A stretch of DNA of 32,170 bases, taken from assembly GCA_001802125.1 (NCBI GenBank), contig MGZK01000019.1, positions 1-32,170 of the forward strand, in the 5' to 3' direction. Positions 7,275 to 16,063 of the stretch are shown piece by piece. How positions within the stretch are numbered: the stretch's first letter is position 1; each line of letters opens with the position of its first letter. This DNA is from Geobacteraceae bacterium GWC2_55_20. GTDB lineage: Bacteria > Desulfobacterota > Desulfuromonadia > Geobacterales > Pseudopelobacteraceae. A program made the translations under genes and the position numbers. Under the pieces are notes generated by a model. The model was not told the origin of the DNA, searched no databases, and saw nothing but the letters and a program-made list of their open reading frames with translations.

Positions 7275-7906
7275 ATTTGTCCTCTCGAATTCATAAGAGT
7301 GATTTCATGCTGGCTTGATCTATCCTGAAAAACCTCATTCAACCTACGGCGTGGGTCTGAGTCTTCTTCCTCGACTGCCGTATTGCCCCACATTGCGTTC
7401 AGAAAACGCTCTGAAATTGGCTCATACATGGCGGCAACCACGCAAAGCAGGACACACCTGAAGCCACCGTGAAATGACTTCCAATCAACCGAGTATATTG
7501 AGCGACCCTTGTCATCCTGTTTCTTTTCAACCTTCTGGCCTTCGCCGCCTGTCCTGATCTGGTATTGCTGATAATCTTGGTGAATGATAAGGTTTTCCAT
7601 GTCCTGAAGCGCGAAATACCAGTCAAGCGCGTCAAAGTAGTTTGACCGGTTCTCGTCATTCATATCTTCAAGTAGATATTGAGTCGCGTGACTGGCTACG
7701 AAATCAGTCCGTTCCTCGACAATGACGATCCAGCCCTTTGACTTGCACTCTTCGACCTCTTTTATCAAGCCGTCGCGCCACGAATTGAACATTCCGACAA
7801 TGGGACTCATTGAGGCGATTACAAGGCGTTCGCCGTCATAAACCGCGTGGGCCTTGTACTTCTTTGACGATACCAGGGAAATAACCAATATTTTTACCGG
7901 TTCCAT
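7271..7906 (-). CDS. Hypothetical 211-residue protein directly after the small terminase gene
   Basis: The start overlaps the TerS stop as TAATG, so the two are translationally coupled. The N-terminus alternates short beta strands (KILVISLVSS, then a charged turn, then RLVIASMSP), and a WIVIVEERTDF strand follows near residue 60. This resembles a compact alpha/beta nuclease-like fold, but I cannot identify catalytic residues. In phages the gene after TerS is normally the large terminase (400-600 residues with a Walker A motif). This protein is far too short and has no P-loop, so it is not a canonical TerL. Confidence 0.72.
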   Translation of the reverse strand: MEPVKILVISLVSSKKYKAHAVYDGERLVIASMSPIVGMFNSWRDGLIKEVEECKSKGWIVIVEERTDFVASHATQYLLEDMNDENRSNYFDALDWYFALQDMENLIIHQDYQQYQIRTGGEGQKVEKKQDDKGRSIYSVDWKSFHGGFRCVLLCVVAAMYEPISERFLNAMWGNTAVEEEDSDPRRRLNEVFQDRSSQHEITLMNSRGQI

Positions 7907-8895
7907 TACTCAACACCTCCAAAGGATTCATGCTGCTTTAAATCTTCCTTCAGCTGCTGGACTTCTTTACGGCGTTCTGGGACAAAGTAATCTCGCTGCG
8001 CCTGAGCTGCTGCTATCGCTTCCATGGCTCTCTTTTCGATCTGATCAGGAGTAGGGCAATTTTCTGGCATTTCCTCTTCTGTTACTGCTTTTGACATCTC
8101 AATCTTCAGGACTTCAGGGATAGGCTCCCCCATTATGGTGATCTTGTATGCCGCCTCTCGTGCTGACATATCGTTATCCAGTACAGCCTGAAGAAGTGGT
8201 GCAATGTATTTGGATGGTGCCGGGGTGCTATCGCTGAACATCTTCAGGTACTTTCCCAGAAGCTCAAGGTTTGCCCTTTTGTCAGGCAACTTGATCTTTG
8301 TCACGACGGCCATACAGTCCGAGTCGTCTCCGGTAATTTTATGAAGCGTCTCGATCCCGGCAATTACAGCCGCCTGATCCGGTTCAAGCTCAGATAGTGG
8401 CTTAAGCCTGTTGTCGTCATCGAAGAAATCACGCGGGTCATAAAACGCGAGTTTGGCTATTTCAGCAATCACACGCTCAATGGATATCCCGAGACGGCGG
8501 AAACGGTCTTGCATCAGCTCTTGGATGCGTCTTGAAATGTAATGTTTTGCAAGGCATTTTGAACCCTCATTCCTTGCTGTGCCATAGGATGTGTGTGGAA
8601 ACGCTTTCCGATAAGCCCTTGTAGCGTTCAAAGCCGCGTCACACACATATTCACGACAGAAACGCTCTTCTCTTTCCGTGAGTTCGATTACCTCACGTTT
8701 TACAGAAACGGCCTTTTTTTTGACCGGCCCTTTGACCTTCTTTTTGACACTACTTTTGACAGGCAGTTTTGAAGTATCCACTCGGACATCATCAAGGGTT
8801 TGCGCGATTTTAACAGGTGGCTTTTTTGCCGTCTTTTTGACCGGTTTTTTTGTCACCTTTTTTTTAGGTGTTTTCGGGTTGGTTTCTGTTGCCAT
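7906..8895 (-). CDS. Phage terminase small subunit (Terminase_2 type) with lysine-rich N-terminal tail
   Basis: TerS recognises the pac or cos site and hands the DNA to the large terminase for packaging. Residues about 71-215 show the family pattern: LTEREERFCREY, then AALNATRAYRKAF, then a basic helix, then FYDPRDFFDD. Residues 1-66 are an unusual extension with K-rich repeats (KKVTKKPVKKTAKKPPVK) like histone H1 tails. A C-terminal extension brings the total to 329 residues, against the usual 130-200. AAGGAG stands before the ATG. No large terminase is recognisable in the element, as in satellites that redirect a helper's packaging motor with their own TerS. Confidence 0.85.
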   Translation of the reverse strand: MATETNPKTPKKKVTKKPVKKTAKKPPVKIAQTLDDVRVDTSKLPVKSSVKKKVKGPVKKKAVSVKREVIELTEREERFCREYVCDAALNATRAYRKAFPHTSYGTARNEGSKCLAKHYISRRIQELMQDRFRRLGISIERVIAEIAKLAFYDPRDFFDDDNRLKPLSELEPDQAAVIAGIETLHKITGDDSDCMAVVTKIKLPDKRANLELLGKYLKMFSDSTPAPSKYIAPLLQAVLDNDMSAREAAYKITIMGEPIPEVLKIEMSKAVTEEEMPENCPTPDQIEKRAMEAIAAAQAQRDYFVPERRKEVQQLKEDLKQHESFGGVE

Positions 8896-8940
8896 TTCAT
8901 ACGCTCCTTTTATATTTTTGCTTCTTCAGAAGTCACGGTT

Positions 8941-11900
8941 TCAAATCCTGTCGTAACTCATTAACACCAGCATCGTGTCATCGAATTCGGTTTTAATGTG
9001 CGGGAGACCCGCGCTGGCTACGACGTCAGGCTTTTTCACTGCCTGCTGTTCCTGCGATTTCGCCAGCCTTTCAAGCCCTGGTACTTCGACAGGGGGAGGC
9101 AATGGGACTTGCGCCACTTGTGGTTGAGGCAATGGAGAAAGTGTCTGTACGCCCTGGCTGCTTCGCTTCGCAAGGCGGACTGTTTCCGGTTGTGCTTGAA
9201 CTGTTGCGCCGGTAGCGGTTCCTGTGACTGGTGTTTGGACTTTACCGGCTACAGTGGCGGTGGGGTCACTCAGGCTTACGGATTTGGCTAATTTTGGCGC
9301 GAACCCAGAGGCGAATCCGGTTGCGGCGTTTGTGAGTGAATCGAAGAACCCCGTCTTCTTCTTTGCAGGTTGGGCGGTTCCTGTGGCTGCTGCGGGTACC
9401 GGTGCCGATGGTAATGTCGCATTAAGAGGCTGAGTAGCGGTGGCAACCTGAACAGCCGTAGCCGGTACGCTGGCAGGAACAGCGGTAGAAGCTTCCGGTG
9501 TCACGGCCACAGGCAGAGCCGGTGTAGCATCTGCTGTCTTGACCGGATTACCTTCTGAAGGTGGCGCGGCGACTTCCGGGACTATCGCTGTGGTTGCTGG
9601 AACCGCTTTTGCGACGGTTACTGGAGAATCAGGGGCAGTGGGTGGCGGTTCAACTTTCTTTGTGACCACGCCCACGGCGGCGGCTGGTAGCACAGGAGTT
9701 GAGGCAACAGACGCGGCTTCTCTTTCGGCTCTTATTTCGCTGCTCTTTTTGGCTCTGCGCTCAGGTATTCCTACGGCGGCGGCTGGTTCTGCAACAGCGG
9801 GTTTTGCCTCTGCTACAGTCTTGTCATCCGGGGTTATACCTTCAACGGGCTTTGGTACTTGCTTCTTTGCCGCGACAACGGGAAGGGCGGCATTACTTTT
9901 TTTGATGGCTACACCTACAGCTGGAGCCGTTCCCTGCTGATCGGCCACAAACTTTGCCTGCATATCATTGAATTCTTTTGTGCCGGGTTTGGCTGTGTAG
10001 GCGGCGGGAGCGGTGGACACTGGCTTACCATCTGCCGTGACGGTTTGGCCTGTCAGCGACAATAAAGCTTGCCTCTCTTCGCCATCATGCCTTTTCGCAA
10101 CGCCTTGCTGAACCGAGCCGCTTGAGTTTTTAAATCTTGTGCCAACGCTTGAAGCTTTGTAATCTTGCACGGCATTTACTATGTCTGCGGGGGTCATTGC
10201 TGCGGTGTTTTTACCCTTCAGTGCACTTTCCAGCACATTTGTGCCTTCTCCGTATTGCACTCCGGTTGACATTGCCATTTCTTGAATAGCTCTGTTGTTA
10301 GTATCCACTCCCATGCCCTGCAACTTCGCCAGTTGAGGAGTGGCGTACTTCTCTTTTGCAAAATTAGTCTGCGCCTTTTCAAAGTTAGGGTCATTCTTTG
10401 CCGTTTCTTTCCACTTGGCGTCAAAGTCCTTAGAGCCAACCTGCAACCCCTGAAATTGCTGTGCATAACCTGATTTATTCAAAAACTTGTCAACTGATCC
10501 TTGTTTCGACGAGAGCTGAAAACTACCATACGACTTACCGCCAAAATCACCTTCGCCGGAAGATATTGTGCCAGCGCCACCCTTTCCGGATTCGAACCTT
10601 TTGGCAACAGAACCAACGGCATCACCCAAAGACCCGAAAAAGCTACCACCTTTCGCCCGTGATTCTTTATATGATTGATACCCGCCTGAGACAGCATCAA
10701 CAGTTTTATCCTTCAACGCCCCCAGCTTGTCAGGCAGACTGCTGAACATTGAACCGATAGAAGCTAAAAACCCTTGTTGCTGTTGTGCGCCTTGCTGTTG
10801 TAGTGCTTCATCAGCACGGGCTAAATCATCTTGTGACCTGTTCTGCTTGTCAAATGTTGTACCGAGCTTCTTACCGATCCATTCACCAGCAATGCCACCA
10901 AGAATTGCACCAACTGCCGTGCCTGCGCCCGGTATGACGGAACCAATAGCGCCGCCAGCCATTGCACCAACGGTCGCGCCTGTTCCAGAGCCTACCGCCT
11001 CTGATGCTGATCCACCTTGCGCCAGAGTAATGCCGCCTGAAATTAACCCGCCTATTAATGGGATTTTCCCACCAACAGCCTTCAACAGACCGCCGCCAGC
11101 CGCTTTAGCCGCCCCACCAGCCACAGCCCCACCCGCTTCAGCCGCAACAGTGCCAGCACCAGCAGCAGCCGGGAACAGCTTGCCAAGCAGAGGAATCTTG
11201 CTTAAAAAGCCAGTGACCTTTTTTGGCAACATCGGCAACAGGTGAGAAGCCGTGTCCAACAAACCGCCACCTGAATCATTATTGTTGACTACAGTTGACC
11301 CTGCCGCCATTCCAGCTTTTGCACCCTGCTTCGCCTTATCCGCTTTTGCCTGGAGCTGATCGTGTTTCGCTTCTGCCTTATCAGACGCGGCCTCTACCTT
11401 GTCATGCTTGGCCTGAGCTTTATCGTGTGTTGCCTGAGCTTTGTCCTTGCCGAATCCGAATAGTCCTTTCGTCTTCTTGACCACCTGCCCGGTAACGGTA
11501 CTTTTGTCGCCTGCCCGCTCTCTCGCCTCTTTTGCAGAATCCTTCATTTCCACGCCGACATCGTAGAGAGGGCCAAGCGCCATTCTGCCAGCGGTATCCT
11601 TCAGGCCATCTTTGTGCTTATTGAATAGATTTTTGAGAGCGCCAGTCATTCCGATGTCTTTGGGGTCGCTTGCGCCTGGTGCCGTTTCTGATGTGGAGTC
11701 TTTGCCATGAAATTTACCGGCTGAATCACGGACGCTGGTTGCGGGTGTAGTGGTGGACGGTACGGCGTTACTTGCATTTTTAGAGGGGATTGTCGCGGAA
11801 GTGGCAACAGCAGTTGCAGTCGATGGACTTGTGCTGTCAGTCGATTTTCCGGCCTGCTTGGTAGCGATTGCCTTTGTAATGGCAGTACCGATAACCTTAC

Positions 11901-12021
11901 CTGTATTGCCAGCGGTATTGCGTTCAAGACCCTTCAGCAGCGGTAACACTTCAGCACGATCAACCGCCTTATCGTCAATCGACTTCAATAAATCGCCTAT
12001 GGTTTTGTTTTCATCGTTCAT
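8941..12021 (-). CDS. Large phage structural protein with lysozyme/chitosanase-like domain
   Basis: This is a 1026-residue protein. Residues 1-125 are Ser/Thr/Ala-rich linker. Residues about 190-240 hold DKAQAKHDK-type repeats likely to form a coiled coil. Residues about 250-395 are a glycine-rich hydrophobic region that could insert into a membrane. Residues about 478-640 hold a peptidoglycan-hydrolase-like domain starting with ISSGEGDFGGKSYGSFQLSS, a pattern shared with GH46-like chitosanase/lysozyme domains of phage and VgrG-associated proteins; the probable catalytic glutamate is in GEGD. The last 390 residues are Pro/Ala/Val-rich. The layout suggests a tail-associated protein that opens the wall and lines an entry channel, perhaps in place of a tape measure. 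GGAGG lies six bases before the ATG. Confidence 0.75.
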   Translation of the reverse strand: MNDENKTIGDLLKSIDDKAVDRAEVLPLLKGLERNTAGNTGKVIGTAITKAIATKQAGKSTDSTSPSTATAVATSATIPSKNASNAVPSTTTPATSVRDSAGKFHGKDSTSETAPGASDPKDIGMTGALKNLFNKHKDGLKDTAGRMALGPLYDVGVEMKDSAKEARERAGDKSTVTGQVVKKTKGLFGFGKDKAQATHDKAQAKHDKVEAASDKAEAKHDQLQAKADKAKQGAKAGMAAGSTVVNNNDSGGGLLDTASHLLPMLPKKVTGFLSKIPLLGKLFPAAAGAGTVAAEAGGAVAGGAAKAAGGGLLKAVGGKIPLIGGLISGGITLAQGGSASEAVGSGTGATVGAMAGGAIGSVIPGAGTAVGAILGGIAGEWIGKKLGTTFDKQNRSQDDLARADEALQQQGAQQQQGFLASIGSMFSSLPDKLGALKDKTVDAVSGGYQSYKESRAKGGSFFGSLGDAVGSVAKRFESGKGGAGTISSGEGDFGGKSYGSFQLSSKQGSVDKFLNKSGYAQQFQGLQVGSKDFDAKWKETAKNDPNFEKAQTNFAKEKYATPQLAKLQGMGVDTNNRAIQEMAMSTGVQYGEGTNVLESALKGKNTAAMTPADIVNAVQDYKASSVGTRFKNSSGSVQQGVAKRHDGEERQALLSLTGQTVTADGKPVSTAPAAYTAKPGTKEFNDMQAKFVADQQGTAPAVGVAIKKSNAALPVVAAKKQVPKPVEGITPDDKTVAEAKPAVAEPAAAVGIPERRAKKSSEIRAEREAASVASTPVLPAAAVGVVTKKVEPPPTAPDSPVTVAKAVPATTAIVPEVAAPPSEGNPVKTADATPALPVAVTPEASTAVPASVPATAVQVATATQPLNATLPSAPVPAAATGTAQPAKKKTGFFDSLTNAATGFASGFAPKLAKSVSLSDPTATVAGKVQTPVTGTATGATVQAQPETVRLAKRSSQGVQTLSPLPQPQVAQVPLPPPVEVPGLERLAKSQEQQAVKKPDVVASAGLPHIKTEFDDTMLVLMSYDRI

Positions 12022-12079
12022 TCATTGCCTCCGTTGTTGCGCTGCCTGTGCTTGTTTTATAGATTTACTCATTGTGGGG

Positions 12080-12100
12080 GGGTGAGCGAATCGTTCACCC
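12080..12100 (-). other. Hairpin between the tail-tube gene and the lysozyme-like gene
   Basis: A 9-bp stem (GGGTGAGCG/CGTTCACCC with one G-U) closes a three-base loop in the 97-bp gap. On the minus strand C residues rather than T follow it, so it is not a typical terminator. It could be an mRNA processing or stability element. Confidence 0.45.
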
Positions 12101-12118
12101 TTGATCCTCAAACGTCCA

Positions 12119-12679
12119 TTATCCCTGAGATCGGAACTGTTGGAACGTAACAGGAAACTCCGTGAAACCTTCGCCGTCTACTGACATCTGAATATCACCC
12201 ATCTTTTGAGGGTAAACCATCCCCTTCCAAAGCTCTTGTTCACTGGCTCCGTCATCATCCTTGTATGTGTAGATTGTGAGTTTTTGCAGATAGGTGTAGG
12301 GAAGATTAAAAGTCCCGTCGGAATTGCTGACACTTTCAGCCCACGCGACGAACCACTGATAAAGAAGACGATCAGCTGTGTCTCGAACAGTCATAGTGAC
12401 AACAACCGGTTGTGAAGATTTGGGGAATGTGAAGACTGTACCGCCAGCTTCAACCGTATCACCGGAAAGCTCGACCGGCCCGAAACTGACATCTTTAACG
12501 AGGTAATCAAATATGCTGTGGTGTGGGTCGCCTCCACTCGATAGAAAACCTGGCATGTCGGAGAAGGAAACGCGAAACTGCCACGGTTCAGCGAAATGCT
12601 GACGGACAAGCCCGTGTGAAATGAGTTTACGTTTTCTGAAGTCGTCTGCGAGTCCTGAATATGATTTTAAATTTGCCAT
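12119..12679 (-). CDS. Tail tube protein, T4 gp19-like
   Basis: This is a 186-residue protein matching the pattern of T4 gp19-type tube proteins of contractile tails and related injection systems: an aromatic N-terminal region (RQHFAEPWQFRVSF), a central beta region with FPKSSQPVVVTMTVRDTADRLLYQWFVAW, and a C-terminal YVYPQKM-like beta segment ending in FPVTFQQF. Tube proteins stack as hexamer rings. ATG 12679 is chosen because AAGGGG lies about eight bases upstream. Its partner upstream in the operon is another tube-like protein. No sheath gene is found, which is odd for a contractile tail. Confidence 0.65.
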   Translation of the reverse strand: MANLKSYSGLADDFRKRKLISHGLVRQHFAEPWQFRVSFSDMPGFLSSGGDPHHSIFDYLVKDVSFGPVELSGDTVEAGGTVFTFPKSSQPVVVTMTVRDTADRLLYQWFVAWAESVSNSDGTFNLPYTYLQKLTIYTYKDDDGASEQELWKGMVYPQKMGDIQMSVDGEGFTEFPVTFQQFRSQG

Positions 12680-12707
12680 GAACCGCCCCTTTGTTCTGTT
12701 TTGTGAG

Positions 12708-13322
12708 TTACAGCCATGTCCCGGCAAGCGTATCTCTGTTTTGCATGGTCAGCGTCTGGATATCGAGCGTCACTTGCGCCCGGATCAGGTTGCCCGCCTT
12801 GTCCCTCTCTTTGTCAATCGGAGTGGACACCGATTCAATGACGCATCCGGTAAAGATCATTTTACGACCGACATTAATCGTTACGCGATCAGGGATGCGT
12901 CCGCCCAGTTTTAGCCCGTTGACCTGGGGACTTGCAAAGACTTCAAGCCATTGGATAGGCTTCATTACCTGTTCTGCGGCGTTATCTATCGCAAAGAAAT
13001 CAAGAACCAGATTAAACTTTACCGGTGTGTTGCCGTCCCATATCTGCGTTGTCGAAAAAGTACTGATGCTGGTCTTCTGTATGCTCGCCTGGATCACTGC
13101 TGAAACCTTTTCGAATGCGCTCTGGCTGCCTACGTTCGATTGCTCAAGAGGAGCTTCCCACTTAGCGGTGAGGCTTCGGCTACTGCCTTGCCCTATCACG
13201 CCAACCACCATTGCTTCCCCTTGCGATATCCAGCAACAGAGGTGCTCGGAGATACCGAACCTTTCAAAGGGGTTCAACCCGCACACTCCTGATAATTTTA
13301 TTCCCGGCTCTTTATCGGCCAT
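12708..13322 (-). CDS. Tail/injection-system tube-spacer protein (gp53/CIS_tube-like)
   Basis: This is a 204-residue protein. The middle has an alternating beta segment (KFNLVLDFFAID) and a conserved-looking patch (KPIQWLEVFASP). The last 60 residues follow the pattern P-x-x-V...G...F-x-G-x-V-x-S-V...D-x-x-GN-x-IRA-x-V, known from CIS_tube/gp53-like proteins that cap the tube at the baseplate. Such proteins usually carry a LysM domain, which is missing here. It precedes the tail-tube gene by 28 bp. The family call is from pattern memory and is moderate. Confidence 0.55.
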   Translation of the reverse strand: MADKEPGIKLSGVCGLNPFERFGISEHLCCWISQGEAMVVGVIGQGSSRSLTAKWEAPLEQSNVGSQSAFEKVSAVIQASIQKTSISTFSTTQIWDGNTPVKFNLVLDFFAIDNAAEQVMKPIQWLEVFASPQVNGLKLGGRIPDRVTINVGRKMIFTGCVIESVSTPIDKERDKAGNLIRAQVTLDIQTLTMQNRDTLAGTWL

Positions 13323-13354
13323 GGCTTACCCCTCTCTGGATATGTGTTGCAGCT

Positions 13355-13483
13355 TCATATGGCATTGTCAGTCTCCTTTTTTGGTGTTGTCGCTGCCAGC
13401 CTGATTTCACGAATCCCTTTCAGGAGGTACGCTGTGAACTCAGCCGGAATCTTCTCTTTTCGTGGCCGGTATTTCGGTTTCAT
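13355..13483 (-). CDS. Small basic protein (42 residues)
   Basis: ATG 13483 is preceded by a GGGGGG ribosome site and overlaps the stop of the gene before it as ATGA, which supports translation. The product is strongly basic (MKPKYRPRKEKIPAEF at the N-terminus). No family is recognised. A longer frame upstream lies wholly within the preceding gene and is not used. Confidence 0.55.
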   Translation of the reverse strand: MKPKYRPRKEKIPAEFTAYLLKGIREIRLAATTPKKETDNAI

Positions 13484-13848
13484 GCGTTCCCCCCGATTGC
13501 CAAGCCTGATTGTGAGTATTCGCCTCGATGTTCCCATGCGTGAATCATCTGATTGAACGTCTCCCGCGCCACGCTCAGATTCCCTTTGCGGAATGCTGCC
13601 ATGTGTGACCGCCATAATTCGCCCTGGTGGCTCTTGACCCAATCCCAGCAGCCACCGCCTGGGGAACGGTCGCCAAACTCCTTGACCAAGGCGCGAACCT
13701 CTTCAGCGGTATCTGTTTGTTCTGCGAAACCGGCGTCAATTAGCTTCTGGGCCTTGTCGCCTGGAAGGTTCAGCCGTGTCAGGGCTTGAAGAGCTTTCAC
13801 AACTCCCTCCAGACGGACTTCACAGTTTTTGATTATGGTTATGTCCAT
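13480..13848 (-). CDS. Hypothetical 122-residue protein downstream of dnaB
   Basis: This is a soluble protein. The first 60 residues look helical; the middle holds GGGCWDWVKSHQGELWRSHM, rich in tryptophan and histidine. It follows the helicase gene by 12 bp with a GGGGG ribosome site before ATG 13848, so it may help replication. I do not recognise the family. Confidence 0.68.
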   Translation of the reverse strand: MDITIIKNCEVRLEGVVKALQALTRLNLPGDKAQKLIDAGFAEQTDTAEEVRALVKEFGDRSPGGGCWDWVKSHQGELWRSHMAAFRKGNLSVARETFNQMIHAWEHRGEYSQSGLAIGGNA

Positions 13849-13860
13849 TGGTTCCCCCCG

Positions 13861-15240
13861 TTAATCCAGATCGATACAATTGGCGCTGGCTGTATCTGCC
13901 GTAGGCATTGTTTCAAACCGCTGGTATTCGCCCATCCATACCAAAGGGATTGAAAGGTTACGTTCACCATTTCGCTGTTTTTCAATAATCACCTCGGCAA
14001 GCGCCTGATGCTCTATGAGGCTATGGCTACTGTCATTGATACGGTCTTTGCATTTTGCGCAGTATGCTGACGGACGGAAGGGGAAAAGTATCACGTCAGC
14101 ATCCTGCTCTATTTCGCCGGAATCTCGAAGGTCACTCATGTTGGGGCGCTTGTCGGGTCTTGAGTCTACAGCCCGATTCAATTGAGAAAGGAGAACGACA
14201 GCGCAATCCAGATCACGAGCCAGCTGCTTCAGGCCGCGTGAGATTTCACCGATAGCTTGCGTCCTGTTATCTTTCGAGGAAACGCTGATAAGCTGCAAAT
14301 AATCGACAATCAAGACATCCAAGCCTTTCAGCTTTTGCCTACGGGCTTTTGACTTGATCATAGGCAAACTGATCGCCGGGGAATCATCAATGAACAGTTT
14401 GTAGTTTCGGATTGCTGCTGAAGCGCGCTCATTTTTTGCCCACTCCACTTCTGACAGATTCCCGCTCCGGATGTTGCCATACCGGATATTGCCTCGACTT
14501 GCTATCATCCGATCAATGACGCTTCCATTGTCCATTTCGAGACTGAAGACCATGACGCTGTAGCCAGCTTCAGAACTGTTTTCAGCAATGTTGCTGGCAA
14601 AGGCGCTTTTACCCATAGAAGGGCGTCCGGCAATAATAATCAAATCCCCCCGGTGCATTCCATTGGTAGCGGCGTCCAGCATCGACACTCCATAAGGAAT
14701 CCCCTGAATTTTGCCCCTGTTGTCGTAACGAGCCTTAAGGCGACGGGTAGCATCAACAATAAGCGTGGCAGCATCTACAGGCTCGGTTTTTGTCGGAACT
14801 GCCAGCTTTGTAAGAAGGCCCTCAACAAGATCCGTTGCGCCTCCAGTCTCTCTATACCCTATGGCTGTAATCTCGGTTCCTGTCGCAATCAGGCGTCGAT
14901 AAAAGGCTTTCTCCTTCACAATTTGACAGTAGAATGAGATGTTGGCTGCTGTCGGGACATAATCGACCAGCATGAGCAGATAAGGCGCGCCTCCGATTTC
15001 CTCAAGTTCTCCAAGTTTGCGAAGCAAATCACTTGCAGTGATAAAGTCACATGGTTCACGAAGTTCCGAAAGCTGGATCATGGCCTTGAATATTTTACGA
15101 TGACTTTCCCGGTAAAAATCGTCTGTAACGATAATCTCTTGGGCTGTGACAATCGCATTGTTGTCAATGAATACCGCGCCCAGCACTGACATTTCCGCGT
15201 CAATGCTCTGCGGTGGAATTTGATGTGTATCATGCTGCAT
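13861..15240 (-). CDS. dnaB: Replicative DNA helicase, DnaB type
   Basis: This is a 459-residue hexameric 5'-3' helicase. The N-terminal DnaB domain (residues about 7-110) begins with IPPQSIDAEMSVLG. The RecA-like C-terminal domain has Walker A GRPSMGKSA (205-213, lysine 211), Walker B DVLIVDYLQL (aspartate 313) and the SDLRDSGEIEQDAD motif that contacts the neighbouring subunit. A cysteine pair (YCAKCKD) near the C-terminus is not usual in bacterial DnaB. ATG 15240 has GGAGG seven bases upstream and lies inside the end of the initiator gene. With the adjacent initiator it gives the element its own replisome entry. Confidence 0.93.
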   Translation of the reverse strand: MQHDTHQIPPQSIDAEMSVLGAVFIDNNAIVTAQEIIVTDDFYRESHRKIFKAMIQLSELREPCDFITASDLLRKLGELEEIGGAPYLLMLVDYVPTAANISFYCQIVKEKAFYRRLIATGTEITAIGYRETGGATDLVEGLLTKLAVPTKTEPVDAATLIVDATRRLKARYDNRGKIQGIPYGVSMLDAATNGMHRGDLIIIAGRPSMGKSAFASNIAENSSEAGYSVMVFSLEMDNGSVIDRMIASRGNIRYGNIRSGNLSEVEWAKNERASAAIRNYKLFIDDSPAISLPMIKSKARRQKLKGLDVLIVDYLQLISVSSKDNRTQAIGEISRGLKQLARDLDCAVVLLSQLNRAVDSRPDKRPNMSDLRDSGEIEQDADVILFPFRPSAYCAKCKDRINDSSHSLIEHQALAEVIIEKQRNGERNLSIPLVWMGEYQRFETMPTADTASANCIDLD

Positions 15241-16063
15241 TGGATAACCTCCGTTCCAGGACTTGCCGGATACCTGCTGACTGTTCGGCGGTTAGTATTG
15301 GGGTTTCAGGTAATATCGATGCTGACGGCTGCTGGTTCGTTACAGAAAGTGTTTTTGCGCTGAGCTGATCCCATTTCTCGCGTAACTTGGAGCCGGAAAG
15401 AATGTTCACTTTCCAGAAGGTATCTGTTTGGCTCCACCGGATCACATTTTCAATTGTTGCGGGCGGCTGGTTATCAATACGGATGATCTTGTCAATATCT
15501 GTGGCCCATGCCTGAACGCTGCCGTCACGCTTGCCATTATTCACACTCCGATTTTGCGGATTGTTTCCCATGATCATGTCAGCCAATAAATTAGATAGCC
15601 GAATGGCGTCATCTGAAACCGGCTTTTTCGGTTTCGGAGAAGAGGTTTTTATAGGATTAGGATTAGGATATATAGTAGTCACCTGCGATCTCTCCGTTAT
15701 CTCTCCGTTTCCTTTTTGGTATCTCTCCGTTGAACTTTCTAAATATTTAGAATTGATAGCTTTTATCTGTCCGTTTTTTGGTTGGCATCTCTCCGGTATC
15801 TGTATCACTATCTCTCCGCGCTGATTTTGCTTATTTCCGGTGTTTTCGGGGTACTTGACAAGCCATCCAAGGTTATCGAGAAACCGCTTTACCTTACCTT
15901 GTGACCATTGCCACATAGAGGCGTATCCAGCTATCGTGACGGTATTTCCGTTGTCATAGTCCAGTTGCAGGGAAAACCCCGCTTCAAGCTCTGTGTACGG
16001 CCTGCCTGTAGGTAAATACTTGGCAAGGCCCTTTGACAATGGTATCCAGTTCCCCGATTTCAC
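15230..16063 (-). CDS. Replication initiator / helicase-loading protein containing the origin
   Basis: This is a 277-residue protein. Residues 1-95 look like a winged-helix domain (YTELEAGFSLQL, then IAGYASMWQWSQGKVKRFLDNLGWL), as in phage replisome organisers. Residues about 95-150 are a hydrophilic linker. The C-terminal domain ends in SDTFWKVNILSGSKLREKW-like residues, typical of DnaD/DnaT-like helicase loaders. The start is GTG 16063, which shares one base with the stop of the AlpA-like gene. The linker is encoded by DNA holding six iterons, so the gene probably contains its own origin, as lambda O does. The dnaB gene follows immediately. Confidence 0.75.
   Translation of the reverse strand: MKSGNWIPLSKGLAKYLPTGRPYTELEAGFSLQLDYDNGNTVTIAGYASMWQWSQGKVKRFLDNLGWLVKYPENTGNKQNQRGEIVIQIPERCQPKNGQIKAINSKYLESSTERYQKGNGEITERSQVTTIYPNPNPIKTSSPKPKKPVSDDAIRLSNLLADMIMGNNPQNRSVNNGKRDGSVQAWATDIDKIIRIDNQPPATIENVIRWSQTDTFWKVNILSGSKLREKWDQLSAKTLSVTNQQPSASILPETPILTAEQSAGIRQVLERRLSNAA
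15688..15820. repeat. Six 11-bp iterons: probable replication origin
   Basis: Copies of ATCTCTCCGTT, perfect or with one or two changes, start at 15688, 15699, 15721, 15765, 15787 and 15810. Between the third and fourth is an AT-rich stretch (15731-15765) with the palindrome CTAAATATTTAG (15739-15750), a likely DNA-unwinding element. Repeated initiator sites beside an AT-rich region inside an initiator gene are the hallmark of lambda-type and iteron origins. Confidence 0.75.

Noticed and set aside
7271-7906. The 211-residue protein as a large terminase
   Set aside because: No Walker A, Walker B or recognisable nuclease acidic triad, and less than half the required length.
9539-11245. Long plus-strand frames opposite the 1026-residue gene
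   Set aside because: They are Ala/Pro/Thr-rich mirror images of an Ala/Val/Gly-rich coding region and lack start signals.
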